Shown: piece after piece, positions 27,343 through 36,009 of the stretch
Layout of the letters: each line of letters starts with the position of its first letter
Numbering within the stretch: position 1 is the stretch's first letter
Assembly (NCBI RefSeq): GCF_000715015.1
Contig: NZ_JMIW01000001.1
Span: 1,194,910 to 1,258,909 of the forward strand
From: Erythrobacter longus
GTDB lineage: Bacteria; Pseudomonadota; Alphaproteobacteria; Sphingomonadales; Sphingomonadaceae
Length of the DNA: 64,000 nt
Direction of reading: 5' to 3'
Notes under the pieces: generated by a model
Seen by the model: only the letters and a program-made list of their open reading frames with translations
What the model was told of the DNA's origin: nothing
Database searches by the model: none
Position numbers and translations under genes: made by a program

Positions 27343-27427
27343 ACGTCATCCTGAACTTGTTTCAGGACAACCCCATCGGCCTCGCGCCGCCATAAAGGGT
27401 TATCCCGGATCAAGTCCGGGATGACGA
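27343..27427. repeat. Dispersed inverted-repeat element, copy D
   Basis: ACGTCATCCTGAACTTGTTT with CAGGACAACCCC (27343-27374) faces GGGTTATCCCGGATCAAGTC with CGGGATGACG (27398-27427). The linker CATCGGCCTCGCGCCGCCAT resembles that of copies A and B1. It lies between crtB and the NTF2-like gene. Confidence 0.85.
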
Positions 27428-27477
27428 ATGAGGCAAATAGTTTCCAATGTAATAAAGTTGCGCTAGTCCCTTCGCTC

Positions 27478-27996
27478 ATGAGAGGACTTCTGACACTTGC
27501 AGCCGCGCCGTTCCTATTGGGGGCCACACCCGCCCTTGAAGGCGATCACCAATCAGAAGCGGAAAATGCGGTAAAGCTGGCTGTAAACGGCTTTATGAAT
27601 GCGATCGCGAGCGACGATAAAACCGACATTGCGGGCCATATGATTCCGCAAGCGATGATTTTCGTCCACAACAGGATGGACCCTGACAACCCGCGCGTCG
27701 ATCACCTGCCGGTTGCCATGCACCTTGAAAACTGGGCTAAGCGCGATGCGCGCTATATCGAGGACATGGCATTTACCAGCGTGCTGATTGACGGGGATAT
27801 GGCGCACGCATGGGGCCCCTATTCCTTTTGGGTGAATTACGAGCTTTCCCATTGCGGGATCAATTCGCTAAGCCTTGTGCGCACTGTCGAGGGCTGGAAG
27901 ATTGCCAACACGAGCTTCACGATGGAGCGCCCGAGCGAGTGCGAAAGGCTTGGCGTTCCGGGCTTTCCCGTCGAAGAAATCAGAGACGACCAGTAA
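27478..27996 (+). CDS. Exported NTF2-like (SnoaL/DUF4440-type) protein
   Basis: 172 residues from the ATG at 27478; the signal peptide LLTLAAAPFLLGATPA fits only this start. The rest looks like an NTF2-fold domain: AVKLAVNGFMNAIASDDKTD, AWGPYSFWVNYELSHCGINS and SLVRTVEGWKIANTSFTME. No catalytic residues can be named. The stop TAA shares one base with the ATG of the following carboxylase gene, so translation is coupled, though a functional link is not obvious. Confidence 0.75.
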   Translation: MRGLLTLAAAPFLLGATPALEGDHQSEAENAVKLAVNGFMNAIASDDKTDIAGHMIPQAMIFVHNRMDPDNPRVDHLPVAMHLENWAKRDARYIEDMAFTSVLIDGDMAHAWGPYSFWVNYELSHCGINSLSLVRTVEGWKIANTSFTMERPSECERLGVPGFPVEEIRDDQ

Positions 27997-29882
27997 TGAT
28001 CAAAAAACTCCTTATCGCCAACCGGGGCGAGATTGCCTGCCGGATTATGCGCACCTGCCGCGAGATGGGCATTGCGACGGTTGCGGTCTATTCCGATGCG
28101 GATGCCAAGGCGCTGCACACCCGCTCTGCCGATGAGGCGGTGCATATTGGGCCCTCGCCGGCGGCTGAAAGCTACCTTGTGGGCGCAAAGATCATTGCCG
28201 CTGCCAAGGAGACAGGCGCAGAGGCGATACATCCGGGCTATGGCTTCCTTTCAGAAAACGCAGACTTTGCGCGAGCCGTGATTGAGGCGGGGCTCATTTG
28301 GGTGGGGCCAAAGCCGGAAAGCATTGAGGCGATGGGCCTTAAGGATGCCGCTAAAGAGCGCATGATTGCAGCAGGCGTTCCGGTGACACCGGGCTATCTT
28401 GGCGAAGACCAATCATTGGACCGCCTCTCCGCTGAGGCCGAGAAAATTGGTTATCCTGTGCTGATCAAAGCGGTCGCAGGCGGCGGCGGTAAGGGAATGC
28501 GCAAGGTCGACAACCCTGCGGATTTCGCGGCCTCCCTAGAAAGCTGTCAGCGCGAAGCCAAGGCGAGCTTTGGCAATGATGAAGTCCTGCTCGAGAAATG
28601 GATCACTTCGCCTCGCCATATCGAAGTGCAGGTCTTCGGCGATAGCCACGGCAATGTCGTCCACCTGTTCGAGCGCGATTGCTCGCTCCAGCGCCGCCAC
28701 CAGAAGGTGATCGAAGAGGCCCCTGCGCCGGGCATGGACGAGGCCACCCGCGAGGAAATCTGCCAAGCCGCCGTGCGCGCTGCCAAAGCGGTAGACTATG
28801 AGGGCGCAGGGACAATCGAATTCATCGCTGATGCCAGCGAAGGGCTCCGGGCTGACCGCATCTTCTTTATGGAGATGAACACCAGGCTCCAGGTCGAACA
28901 CCCCGTCACCGAAGAGATCACCGGCGTAGATTTGGTCGAGTGGCAGCTAAGGGTGGCCAGCGGCGAGCCGATCCCGCTGAAGCAGGACGAGCTCTCCATC
29001 AACGGATGGGCGATTGAGGCGCGGCTCTACGCGGAGGACCCGGCGAAGGGGTTTTTGCCGAGTACGGGGCGGTTGGAACACCTCTCAATCGAAGGAGACC
29101 GGGTGGATACTGGCGTCGAGGAAGGTGATGAAATCTCACCCTTCTATGACCCTATGGTCGCCAAATTGATAAGCTGGGGTGAGGATCGTGAGGAAGCTAT
29201 TGAGGACCTGCTCGATGCTTGTCTCGACGTTGAAATCGAACCTGTTCGAACCAACGCGTGGTTTCTTGCGCGCCTCCTGGCAGAGACATCTTTTAGGGTC
29301 GGCGACCTCAGCACAGGCTTCATCGGCGAACATCAGGAAAGACTGATCAATCCGCCGGTAGCATCGCTGGCATTACTTGAGTCGGCCGCTGACGATTTAG
29401 TGACTGAGCACCATCCAGCGGACGGCAGTCTTATGCTCCAGTCAATACGAGGATTGCGTCTCAACCGCGAACCAAATCACGAGGTGAGGTTGCGGGTTGA
29501 TGGCGAGGCTCAAACCGTTGAGCTTAGCGATAACGAGGTCTGGAACGGATATCGTCGCACAATAGTCAAGGACGGCGATGTTCGGACATTCTTCGAAGAC
29601 GGTGCAGCTTTCAGGATAACTTCTGACCGAGAGGATGGCACAGGCTCCGCCTCCGCAGCCGACGGCGCGATCCTCGCGCCCATGCCGGGCAAGGTCATCG
29701 CTGTGGATGTGGCCGAGGGCGACCAAGTCACCGCTGGGCAGCGGTTGATGGTGTTGGAGGCGATGAAGATGGAGCATGCTCTCACCGCGCCCTTTGATGG
29801 GACGGTTACGGGGCTCGAGGCTTCCCAAGGCGGGCAAGTGCAGGTCGAAGCGGTGCTTTGTGTGGTGGAGCCTGCGGAATAG
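27996..29882 (+). CDS. Acyl-CoA carboxylase, biotin carboxylase + biotin carrier subunit
   Basis: 628 residues from the ATG at 27996, which overlaps the previous stop (TAATG). Biotin carboxylase starts at KKLLIANRGEIACRIMRTC, with HPGYGFLSENADFARA, the ATP-grasp glycine loop KAVAGGGGKGMR and the motif FMEMNTRLQVEHPVTEE (ATP-grasp residues about 115-330). The biotinylated Lys is in VLEAMKMEHA near residue 591. It should charge biotin with CO2 for the carboxyltransferase encoded 200 bases downstream. Acetyl-, propionyl-, methylcrotonyl- or geranyl-CoA could be the substrate. About bases 29085-29640 show lower third-position GC than the flanks. Confidence 0.9.
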   Translation: MIKKLLIANRGEIACRIMRTCREMGIATVAVYSDADAKALHTRSADEAVHIGPSPAAESYLVGAKIIAAAKETGAEAIHPGYGFLSENADFARAVIEAGLIWVGPKPESIEAMGLKDAAKERMIAAGVPVTPGYLGEDQSLDRLSAEAEKIGYPVLIKAVAGGGGKGMRKVDNPADFAASLESCQREAKASFGNDEVLLEKWITSPRHIEVQVFGDSHGNVVHLFERDCSLQRRHQKVIEEAPAPGMDEATREEICQAAVRAAKAVDYEGAGTIEFIADASEGLRADRIFFMEMNTRLQVEHPVTEEITGVDLVEWQLRVASGEPIPLKQDELSINGWAIEARLYAEDPAKGFLPSTGRLEHLSIEGDRVDTGVEEGDEISPFYDPMVAKLISWGEDREEAIEDLLDACLDVEIEPVRTNAWFLARLLAETSFRVGDLSTGFIGEHQERLINPPVASLALLESAADDLVTEHHPADGSLMLQSIRGLRLNREPNHEVRLRVDGEAQTVELSDNEVWNGYRRTIVKDGDVRTFFEDGAAFRITSDREDGTGSASAADGAILAPMPGKVIAVDVAEGDQVTAGQRLMVLEAMKMEHALTAPFDGTVTGLEASQGGQVQVEAVLCVVEPAE

Positions 29883-29888
29883 GCCCAC

Positions 29889-29916
29889 CCCCAACCCCTC
29901 CCGCAAGCGGGAGGGG
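29889..29916. repeat. Short GC-rich hairpin
   Basis: CCCCTCCCGCAAGCGGGAGG with GG forms a perfect hairpin directly after the carboxylase stop. This is a common dispersed motif downstream of genes in high-GC alphaproteobacteria and could act as a transcription attenuator, though it has no T-tract. Confidence 0.55.
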
Positions 29917-29982
29917 AGCGAGACTTGCCAGCTTGCTGGCTTAGCCGCAGCGGGGTGGGATGCTCTCACCACCAGCCACATT

Positions 29983-30060
29983 CGTCACCCCAGCGAAAGC
30001 TGGGGTCTCAGGCAATCTCGCACCACCCCGCCCTAGATCCCAGCTTTCGCTGGGATGACG
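29983..30060. repeat. Dispersed inverted repeat, second family, copy E
   Basis: CGTCACCCCAGCGAAAGCTG with GGGTCT (29983-30008) faces ATCCCAGCTTTCGCTGGGAT with GACG (30037-30060). The arms pair almost perfectly, and compensatory changes relative to copy C (AGCGAAAGCT for GGCGAAGGCC) preserve the pairing. It lies between the two carboxylase subunit genes. Confidence 0.85.
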
Positions 30061-30079
30061 GTTTGCCTATGGGTGGGAC

Positions 30080-31630
30080 ATGACCTGGGAAAAAGAACTC
30101 GAAGAACTACGCCGCCGCGAGGCGCTGGCCGAAGAAATGGGCGGGGCGGACAAGGTCGCGCGCCAACATTCTCGCGGGAAGATGGATGCGCGCGCGCGGC
30201 TTGATGCGATTTGCGACCCCGGCTCTTTTCGCGAGATTGGCAAGATCGCTGGCAAGGGCCACTATGACGAAAACGGCGACCTTGCAGGCCTTACCCCCGC
30301 CCCCTTCCTTTTCGGCAAGGCGACAGTAAACGGTCGCCCCGTTGTTGCCACCGCAGATGACTTCACCATTCGCGGGGGCGCAGCGGATGCTGGCATCAGG
30401 CGCAAGATGGTGCAGGCCGAGCAGATGGCGCATGAGCTAAAGCTCCCCATCATCAAGATGGTCGACGGCACCGGCGGCGGGGGCAGCGTCAAAACACTCG
30501 AGCAAATCGGCGCGACCTACATTCCGGCGGTTCCCGGCTGGGGCGATACGGTCAAGAACCTCGACACCGTGCCCGTGGTGGCTCTGGCGCTTGGCCCAAC
30601 CGCTGGCCTTGGCGCGGCGCGGATAGCGGCAAGCCACTATTCGATCATGGTGCGCGGGCTTTCGCAATTGTTTGCCGCTGGCCCTGCCGTGGTCGATGGC
30701 CTGGGCGAGGCTTACAAGAGCGCTGAGGACCACCAACAGGCCAAGGAAGAGCTCGGCGGCGTCGACATTCACACCCGCAACGGCGTGGTCGATGATGAGG
30801 TGGCGAGCGAGGAAGAGGCGTTCGCAAGGGCGCGCTATTTCCTTTCCTTTATGCCCGAACACGTGGGCCAGCACGCGCGCCGCGTGGAACCCACGGACCC
30901 CGCAGACCGGCGCGAGGAAGCGTTGCTTTCCCTCGTCCCGCGCGAGGACAAGCAGGTGTATTCCATGCGCCGCGCGATGGATTTGATCCTTGATAAAGGC
31001 ACCGTGTTTGAGATCGGCAAGAACTGGGGCCGCGCGGCGATCACCGCGCTTGCCCGGCTCGATGGTTGGCCCGTGGCCGTGGTCGCGAGCGATCCCAGCT
31101 ATCTGGGTGGCTCATGGGAAGCAAAAACGAGCGAAAAGGTCGAACGCTTCGTGCGTCTCGCCGATCAATTTCGCCTGCCGATTGTGCATCTGGTCGACAA
31201 CCCCGGCTTTATGATCGGGCGCGAGGCGGAGATGGCGGGGACGATCCGCTACGGAGTCCAAGCGATGAACGCGATCTACCGCGCCACCGTGCCGCTCGCC
31301 AGCGTGGTCATGCGCCGCGCTTACGGTATTGCAGGGAGCGCCATGAGCAATGCGGATTTGTACCAATATCGCTATTGCTGGCCGTCCGGCGATTGGGGGA
31401 GCCTGCCTATCGCTGGTGGTTTGGAAGTCGCGTATAAGTCCGAAATTGCCGCGTCCGATGACCCCGAGGCAGAACTTGCCAGGATCAAGGAACGCCTCAA
31501 CAAGGTCACCTCGCCTTTCCGCTCAGCAGAACTCTTCAACGTCGAGGACATCATCGACCCGCGCGACACGCGGCCTCTCTTGTGCGAATATGCCAATCTC
31601 GCCTGGCGCAAGCTTAAGGCCGACGGCTAG
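30080..31630 (+). CDS. Acyl-CoA carboxylase, carboxyltransferase (beta) subunit
   Basis: 516 residues spanning the complete two-lobed carboxyltransferase. The N-terminal lobe contains RGKMDARARLDAICDPGSF, VVATADDFTIRGGA and KMVDGTGGGGSVKTLEQIGA. The C-terminal lobe includes GRAAITALARLDGWPVAVVA, HLVDNPGFMIGREAE and the oxyanion region RRAYGIAGSAMSN. Domain length matches propionyl/methylcrotonyl-CoA carboxylase beta chains. It should accept carboxybiotin from the upstream subunit. The gene ends overlapping the convergent MFS gene by four bases. Confidence 0.92.
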   Translation: MTWEKELEELRRREALAEEMGGADKVARQHSRGKMDARARLDAICDPGSFREIGKIAGKGHYDENGDLAGLTPAPFLFGKATVNGRPVVATADDFTIRGGAADAGIRRKMVQAEQMAHELKLPIIKMVDGTGGGGSVKTLEQIGATYIPAVPGWGDTVKNLDTVPVVALALGPTAGLGAARIAASHYSIMVRGLSQLFAAGPAVVDGLGEAYKSAEDHQQAKEELGGVDIHTRNGVVDDEVASEEEAFARARYFLSFMPEHVGQHARRVEPTDPADRREEALLSLVPREDKQVYSMRRAMDLILDKGTVFEIGKNWGRAAITALARLDGWPVAVVASDPSYLGGSWEAKTSEKVERFVRLADQFRLPIVHLVDNPGFMIGREAEMAGTIRYGVQAMNAIYRATVPLASVVMRRAYGIAGSAMSNADLYQYRYCWPSGDWGSLPIAGGLEVAYKSEIAASDDPEAELARIKERLNKVTSPFRSAELFNVEDIIDPRDTRPLLCEYANLAWRKLKADG

Positions 31631-32871
31631 CCATTGGGGCGGGTGAACAGCTTGCCCTTTTCGCTGAAAAGCACGATGCAAAGCGTCATTATCGAGCACA
31701 CGACCATCGCCGTTGCCAATGGGAACGCCGTGCCGTCGTAAGCAGCGCCGATAAGCGCTCCGAGAGCGCCCCCTGCGGTCATGCGCAAAGCGGTGTGGAT
31801 TGAACTTGCCGCGCCTGCGATATGGAAGAACGGCTGCATTGCGATGGACGAGAAATTCGCGCCCACAAAACCCAGCATCGCCATATTGATGCTCAACAGC
31901 GGGAGAAACTCCCACACGGTCTGCTGCCCATCGCTCGCCGACCACATTTGCAGGCTTGCAGAGACGATAAAGGCAAACAGCGCGGCGTGGCTCACCCGGC
32001 GCGCGCCAAAGCGTTCAACGATGCGCGAATTGAGGAAGTTGGCGAGCACCATGCCAAGAACGCAGCCGCCAAAGATAAACGCGAAATAATCGCCCATTCC
32101 AAAGCTTTCAGCGATCAATTGCTGCGAGGAATTGAGGAAGCCAAAAAGCGACCCAAAGACGAGCGATGAGCCGATCACATAGCCAATTGCGCTGCGATTT
32201 GAGAGCGCCTGAGCCATATTGCGCGCGATCGCTCCGGGGCGGATGGGCTGCGCATTTTCAGGCGCAAGTGTCTCCGGCATCCGGAAATAGGCCCAGGCGC
32301 CAACGCCGATGCCCATAAACGCCATAAAGCCAAAAATCGCCTTCCATCCAGCGACCATCAAGATCACCTGTCCAATGGCAGGCGCGATCAGTGGGACGAC
32401 GAGGAACGTCATCATGATAAGGCTCATCAGCTTTGCCATCTTGTCGCCGCCCACCTGATCGCGCACGACCGCTGCGGGAAGCACACTGAGGCCAGCGGTG
32501 CACAAACCTTGGGTGAAGCGCATGATCAAAAGGCTTTGGAAATCAGGCACAAACATACACGCAAGCGAGAACCCGATGTAGGTCACAAGCGATATGAACA
32601 AGATGGGCCGGCGTCCAAATCGGTCCGCCAAGGCTCCGGGGAAAAGCGCCCCGATCCCTGCGCCAAGGAAATAGATCCCGATCACCAGCTGGCGGTCATT
32701 GCCTTGCGCTGACAGGTCGCGCGCAATATCGCCAAGCGCTGGCAGCATCGCGTCAATGCCAAACGCCTGGAGGCTCATCAGCATCGCCATCAGCACGATC
32801 AATTCGCGCTGACCCAGCGGCCTTTGCTCAGGTCTGGCAGGACCAGAATGGGATGGGATCGACGCGGACAT
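31627..32871 (-). CDS. MFS multidrug transporter, Bcr/CflA family
   Basis: 414 residues from the ATG at 32871 (AAAGG site; longer frame to 32907 lacks support). Twelve hydrophobic segments are predicted by eye, with the motif LADRFGRRPILFISLVTY between segments 2 and 3 and AFGIDAMLPALGDIARDL in the first segment, both typical of the drug/H+ antiporters related to Bcr and CflA. Presumably a proton-driven efflux pump in the inner membrane; the substrate is unknown. Confidence 0.9.
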   Translation of the reverse strand: MSASIPSHSGPARPEQRPLGQRELIVLMAMLMSLQAFGIDAMLPALGDIARDLSAQGNDRQLVIGIYFLGAGIGALFPGALADRFGRRPILFISLVTYIGFSLACMFVPDFQSLLIMRFTQGLCTAGLSVLPAAVVRDQVGGDKMAKLMSLIMMTFLVVPLIAPAIGQVILMVAGWKAIFGFMAFMGIGVGAWAYFRMPETLAPENAQPIRPGAIARNMAQALSNRSAIGYVIGSSLVFGSLFGFLNSSQQLIAESFGMGDYFAFIFGGCVLGMVLANFLNSRIVERFGARRVSHAALFAFIVSASLQMWSASDGQQTVWEFLPLLSINMAMLGFVGANFSSIAMQPFFHIAGAASSIHTALRMTAGGALGALIGAAYDGTAFPLATAMVVCSIMTLCIVLFSEKGKLFTRPNG

Positions 32872-33008
32872 GCTGCGCCTTTGCACACTCACGACAAGGA
32901 TGGCCACAGATTGTTTCGCATATGCACAAAATGGGTGGAAGCCCGCTTGGTTCCAGCGCCGCCACTGCGATACTTTCTTCGTAAGGGGAAACGCACTAGT
33001 TTAAAGCG

Positions 33009-34166
33009 ATGGCTGACACGACGCGCAACTTTGATGAATTGCCCGATGAGGCAGCCAACGAAGCAGCCAACGAAGCAGCCAATGAAGCAGGAGGCCTGCG
33101 CAAGATCATCCATGTCGATATGGACGCGTTTTTCGCAAGCGTAGAGCAGCGCGATAACCCGGAATTGCGCGGTAAACCCGTGGCAGTGGGCGGTTCAGGC
33201 GGGCGCGGTGTGGTCGCCGCAGCGAGTTACGAAGCGCGCAAATTCGGGGTGAAAAGCGCCATGCCCTCGGTAACGGCAAAGCGGCTTTGCCCCGATCTTA
33301 TCTTCGTGCGCCACCGCTTTGACGCCTATAAAGAAGCCAGCCGCCAGATCCGCCGCATCTTTGAACACCACACACCGCTGGTGGAGCCGCTTAGCCTTGA
33401 TGAGGCCTATCTTGATGTGACCCAGGACCGGCTTGGCATTGGGTCCGCCACCCGCATTGCGGAACTCATCCGGCAGGAAATCCGCGCCAAGACCAGGCTG
33501 ACGGCGAGCGCTGGCATTTCGTATAACAAATTCCTCGCCAAGATCGCGAGCGACCAGAACAAGCCCGATGGGATTTTTGTGGTGCGCCCCGGCGAAGGCG
33601 CTGATTTCGTGGCTGGCCTTCCCATTCGCCGCTTTCACGGGGTCGGGCCCAAGGCGGAAGAGAAGATGAGGCGGCTCGGCATTGAAACGGGTGCAGATTT
33701 GGCGACCAAGGATATCGCGTTTTTACGATCCAATTTTGGCAGCTTTGCCGATTACCTCTACCGCGCTGCGCGGGGCGTCGACCTTCGCCCTGTCAGCGCG
33801 CACCGTGTACGCAAGTCGGTAGGCGGGGAGCGCACCTTTAGCGAGGATATTTCCAGCGGCGCGGCGCTGCGCGAGACGCTGGAAAATACGATCGAATACG
33901 TCTGGGAGAGCATTGAGCGGACAAAAGCGCGCGGGCGAACGGTCACGTTGAAAATGAAGTTCAACAACTTTAAAAACATGACGCGCTCCAAATCGGTCAC
34001 CCACTGGATCGAGACGAAAGAGGAATGGGCCAAGCTTGCCCGTGAGCTGTTGGAAGAAGCGTTGCCCCTGCCCATGCCGATACGCCTGATGGGGCTGACC
34101 TTGTCCAACCTCGATCATGGCGAGGAAGGGCAAAAAGAGGATAGCGCTCAGCTGTCGCTTTTATAA
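33009..34166 (+). CDS. dinB: DNA polymerase IV (DinB), Y family
   Basis: 385 residues. Catalytic motifs are HVDMDAFFASVEQRDNPELR and SLDEAYLDVTQ, and the helix-hairpin-helix region GVGPKAEEKMRRLGIETG follows. The enzyme performs error-prone translesion synthesis. The N-terminus carries an extra stretch of EAAN repeats (residues about 14-27) encoded by a near-perfect 12-base tandem repeat, before the conserved core begins at residue 31. No LexA-like operator was identified with confidence. The 3' end overlaps the convergent NUDIX gene by 19 bases. Confidence 0.95.
   Translation: MADTTRNFDELPDEAANEAANEAANEAGGLRKIIHVDMDAFFASVEQRDNPELRGKPVAVGGSGGRGVVAAASYEARKFGVKSAMPSVTAKRLCPDLIFVRHRFDAYKEASRQIRRIFEHHTPLVEPLSLDEAYLDVTQDRLGIGSATRIAELIRQEIRAKTRLTASAGISYNKFLAKIASDQNKPDGIFVVRPGEGADFVAGLPIRRFHGVGPKAEEKMRRLGIETGADLATKDIAFLRSNFGSFADYLYRAARGVDLRPVSAHRVRKSVGGERTFSEDISSGAALRETLENTIEYVWESIERTKARGRTVTLKMKFNNFKNMTRSKSVTHWIETKEEWAKLARELLEEALPLPMPIRLMGLTLSNLDHGEEGQKEDSAQLSLL
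33047..33088 (+). repeat. 12-bp tandem repeat in the 5' end of dinB
   Basis: Three copies of GAAGCAGCCAAC, the first beginning GAGGCAGCC and the last ending AAT, encode Glu-Ala-Ala-Asn repeats. The unit is a multiple of three, so gain or loss of copies would keep the frame. Confidence 0.8.
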
Positions 34167-34648
34167 GCCTGCCAGATTGCGATGCGTTTAGGCACATTGC
34201 GGGTGAGCAATTGGGGGAGCGCATCGTCAGGAAAGAACCGCGCCTCCACAATCTCGCGCCCGTCTGGTTGGGGCAAGGTATTCACCTCAACCGTGAACAG
34301 GTACGATGTGTGCGGAGAGCCTGAAAGCGTCTCGTTCAAAACTCCCAGCGGCTTCAATGCGGCCACCTCAAGCCCCACCTCTTCGCGCAGTTCGCGCCGC
34401 GCGCAATCGTGCGGGTCCTCTCCCGGCGACATCCCGCCACCGGGCAGCCCCCACGCTTTGGGGCCATAGGAATGGCGCAGGAGCATCACCTCGCCCGCTT
34501 CATTGGTGACGATCACGCTGATCCCGGAAATGGGAGTTTTGCGCCATTTGCGCCAGCGGTGGCGGACGCGGTGCGCAATCTGCAAGAGAGCCCGGTGAAG
34601 CGGCGCTGGCAACACACGCTCGGCAGACTTCTCAATCAGGTGAAGCAT
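34148..34648 (-). CDS. NUDIX hydrolase
   Basis: 166 residues with a complete Nudix box near residues 70-92: GGMSPGEDPHDCARRELREE followed by VGLE, matching G-x5-E-x7-R-E-U-x-E-E-x-G-U. The family hydrolyses nucleoside diphosphates linked to another moiety; the substrate is not deducible. The start overlaps the pgl end by 13 bases and has no ribosome-binding site of its own, so it is probably coupled to pgl. A basic, amphipathic N-terminus (residues 14-37) precedes the catalytic domain. Confidence 0.9.
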   Translation of the reverse strand: MLHLIEKSAERVLPAPLHRALLQIAHRVRHRWRKWRKTPISGISVIVTNEAGEVMLLRHSYGPKAWGLPGGGMSPGEDPHDCARRELREEVGLEVAALKPLGVLNETLSGSPHTSYLFTVEVNTLPQPDGREIVEARFFPDDALPQLLTRNVPKRIAIWQAYKSDS

Positions 34649-35256
34649 GTGACCGATTGGGAAGCTGCACCCAAAAGACGCGCAATCGGCAAATCATGCT
34701 CCCCCTTTATCGCAGCACCGAGCACGCCGAGCTTATCATCGCCCCGGATCACAAACATCAAAGCGTCGCTGTTGAGAAGCGATGGAATGGTGAGCGTAAT
34801 CCGGTCAAAGGGCGCTTCGGGGGGGAGAGGATCGGGGGTGAGCCTGCGGATGGCGCGGCGATCATCCACTTGCGGGTCGGTATTGGGAAAGAGCGAGGCG
34901 ATATGCCCATCTCCGCCCATTCCCATCCAACACAGGGCGAAATGCGGCGGCTGCGCGCCTTCGGTAAGCGTGACGACGCGCGCGCCCACAGGCTCAAAAA
35001 TCGCGCGGATCTTGCCAGTGTTGGACGCTGCGTGGTCCTCTGGCACAATCCTGTCATCCCCCGGCCAAACGGCGATGCGCGCCCAATCAAGCGGCGCTTT
35101 TACAAGCTCTTCAAAAATCGGAAACGGAGTGGAACCGCCCGGCACACTCATCGCGGTTTCGCCGGGCGTTTTCGCAAGCGCATCGCCCAACCGGGCTGCA
35201 ATCCACTGCGCAATCTCGCCAGCGTTCTGACCACTCACTAATGTCACATTGTCCAT
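34636..35256 (-). CDS. pgl: 6-phosphogluconolactonase
   Basis: 206 residues from the ATG at 35256; another ATG four codons upstream (35268) is possible. Family motifs are AMSVPGGSTPFPIFEEL at the N-terminus, IAVWPGDDRIVPEDHAASN, and the catalytic-region phrase WMGMGGDGHIASLFPNT. It hydrolyses 6-phosphogluconolactone in the oxidative pentose phosphate or Entner-Doudoroff route. The enzyme stands apart from zwf/edd, which are not in the window, and is followed by the overlapping NUDIX gene. Confidence 0.93.
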   Translation of the reverse strand: MDNVTLVSGQNAGEIAQWIAARLGDALAKTPGETAMSVPGGSTPFPIFEELVKAPLDWARIAVWPGDDRIVPEDHAASNTGKIRAIFEPVGARVVTLTEGAQPPHFALCWMGMGGDGHIASLFPNTDPQVDDRRAIRRLTPDPLPPEAPFDRITLTIPSLLNSDALMFVIRGDDKLGVLGAAIKGEHDLPIARLLGAASQSVTCFT

Positions 35257-35323
35257 GGGCCCACCCATAGCAAAAGGGCCGCATTGGGCCAGTGCAATGC
35301 GACCAGAATACGTTTGCAGACGT

Positions 35324-35887
35324 CTAGAGAAACTGGAACCGCGCGTTCAGGCCGATCACAGCGCCCGCAATTCCCATGCAGAAGGCAAACACCAGACGAA
35401 TGGTCCTGAGCGGCATCTTGCGCAAAGTCTCTGCGCCAAGCGACCAACCAAGGACCACCGCTGCAACACTGGCGATAACGCCCCCTAACAGCGCGGTTGT
35501 CGGGAACACCGCCCAGGCGGCAAGCGCGAATATCGCGAAGCGCGCGGCATCCTGCATCTGGCGAAAGATCAGCACCGCGCCGATTGCCACATAAGAGCGG
35601 GTGGGCTCTTTCATCGGCTTGATTTTGACCGGCCACGCAAGTTCCACCGCACCTGCGATTAGGGCAAAGGCCACAAGCATTTCCGCTGCACGCCGGGGCA
35701 GGATTTCGGCCATTGTAGAGCCCGCATAGGCCATGACGGCAGCGGTCGCGATGGCGCAGGCGACACCGATAATGAGCAGCGGCACATTGCGATCCGTCGC
35801 GGAGGAAAACTGCGCAATGATCATCTGTTCGCGCCCGCCAAGCGCGATCAGAAATGTCAGGATCAAGGCAAGGAGAAAGGCGTCCAT
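35324..35887 (-). CDS. Six-TM membrane protein, possibly TMEM165/GDT1-like (UPF0016)
   Basis: 187 residues arranged as two similar halves of about three membrane segments each. FLIALGGREQMIIAQF near residues 13-28 and FRQMQDAARFAIFALAAWAV near residues 108-128 occupy the positions where UPF0016 cation transporters carry the E-x-G-D-(K/R)-(S/T) motifs, but those motifs are degenerate here. The assignment is therefore tentative. It lies close to pgl on the same strand with a gap of about 70 bases. Confidence 0.55.
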   Translation of the reverse strand: MDAFLLALILTFLIALGGREQMIIAQFSSATDRNVPLLIIGVACAIATAAVMAYAGSTMAEILPRRAAEMLVAFALIAGAVELAWPVKIKPMKEPTRSYVAIGAVLIFRQMQDAARFAIFALAAWAVFPTTALLGGVIASVAAVVLGWSLGAETLRKMPLRTIRLVFAFCMGIAGAVIGLNARFQFL

Positions 35888-36009
35888 TTGCGCCCTCTAG
35901 CATGGGCATGGCCGCTGACTAGTGGGGCGACGTGAAACAATTGCGATTTGAAACCTAGCGTGAGAGCAAAATCCGCGTTACGCCTTTGCCAGAGAGAACA
36001 GGAGAGGCA

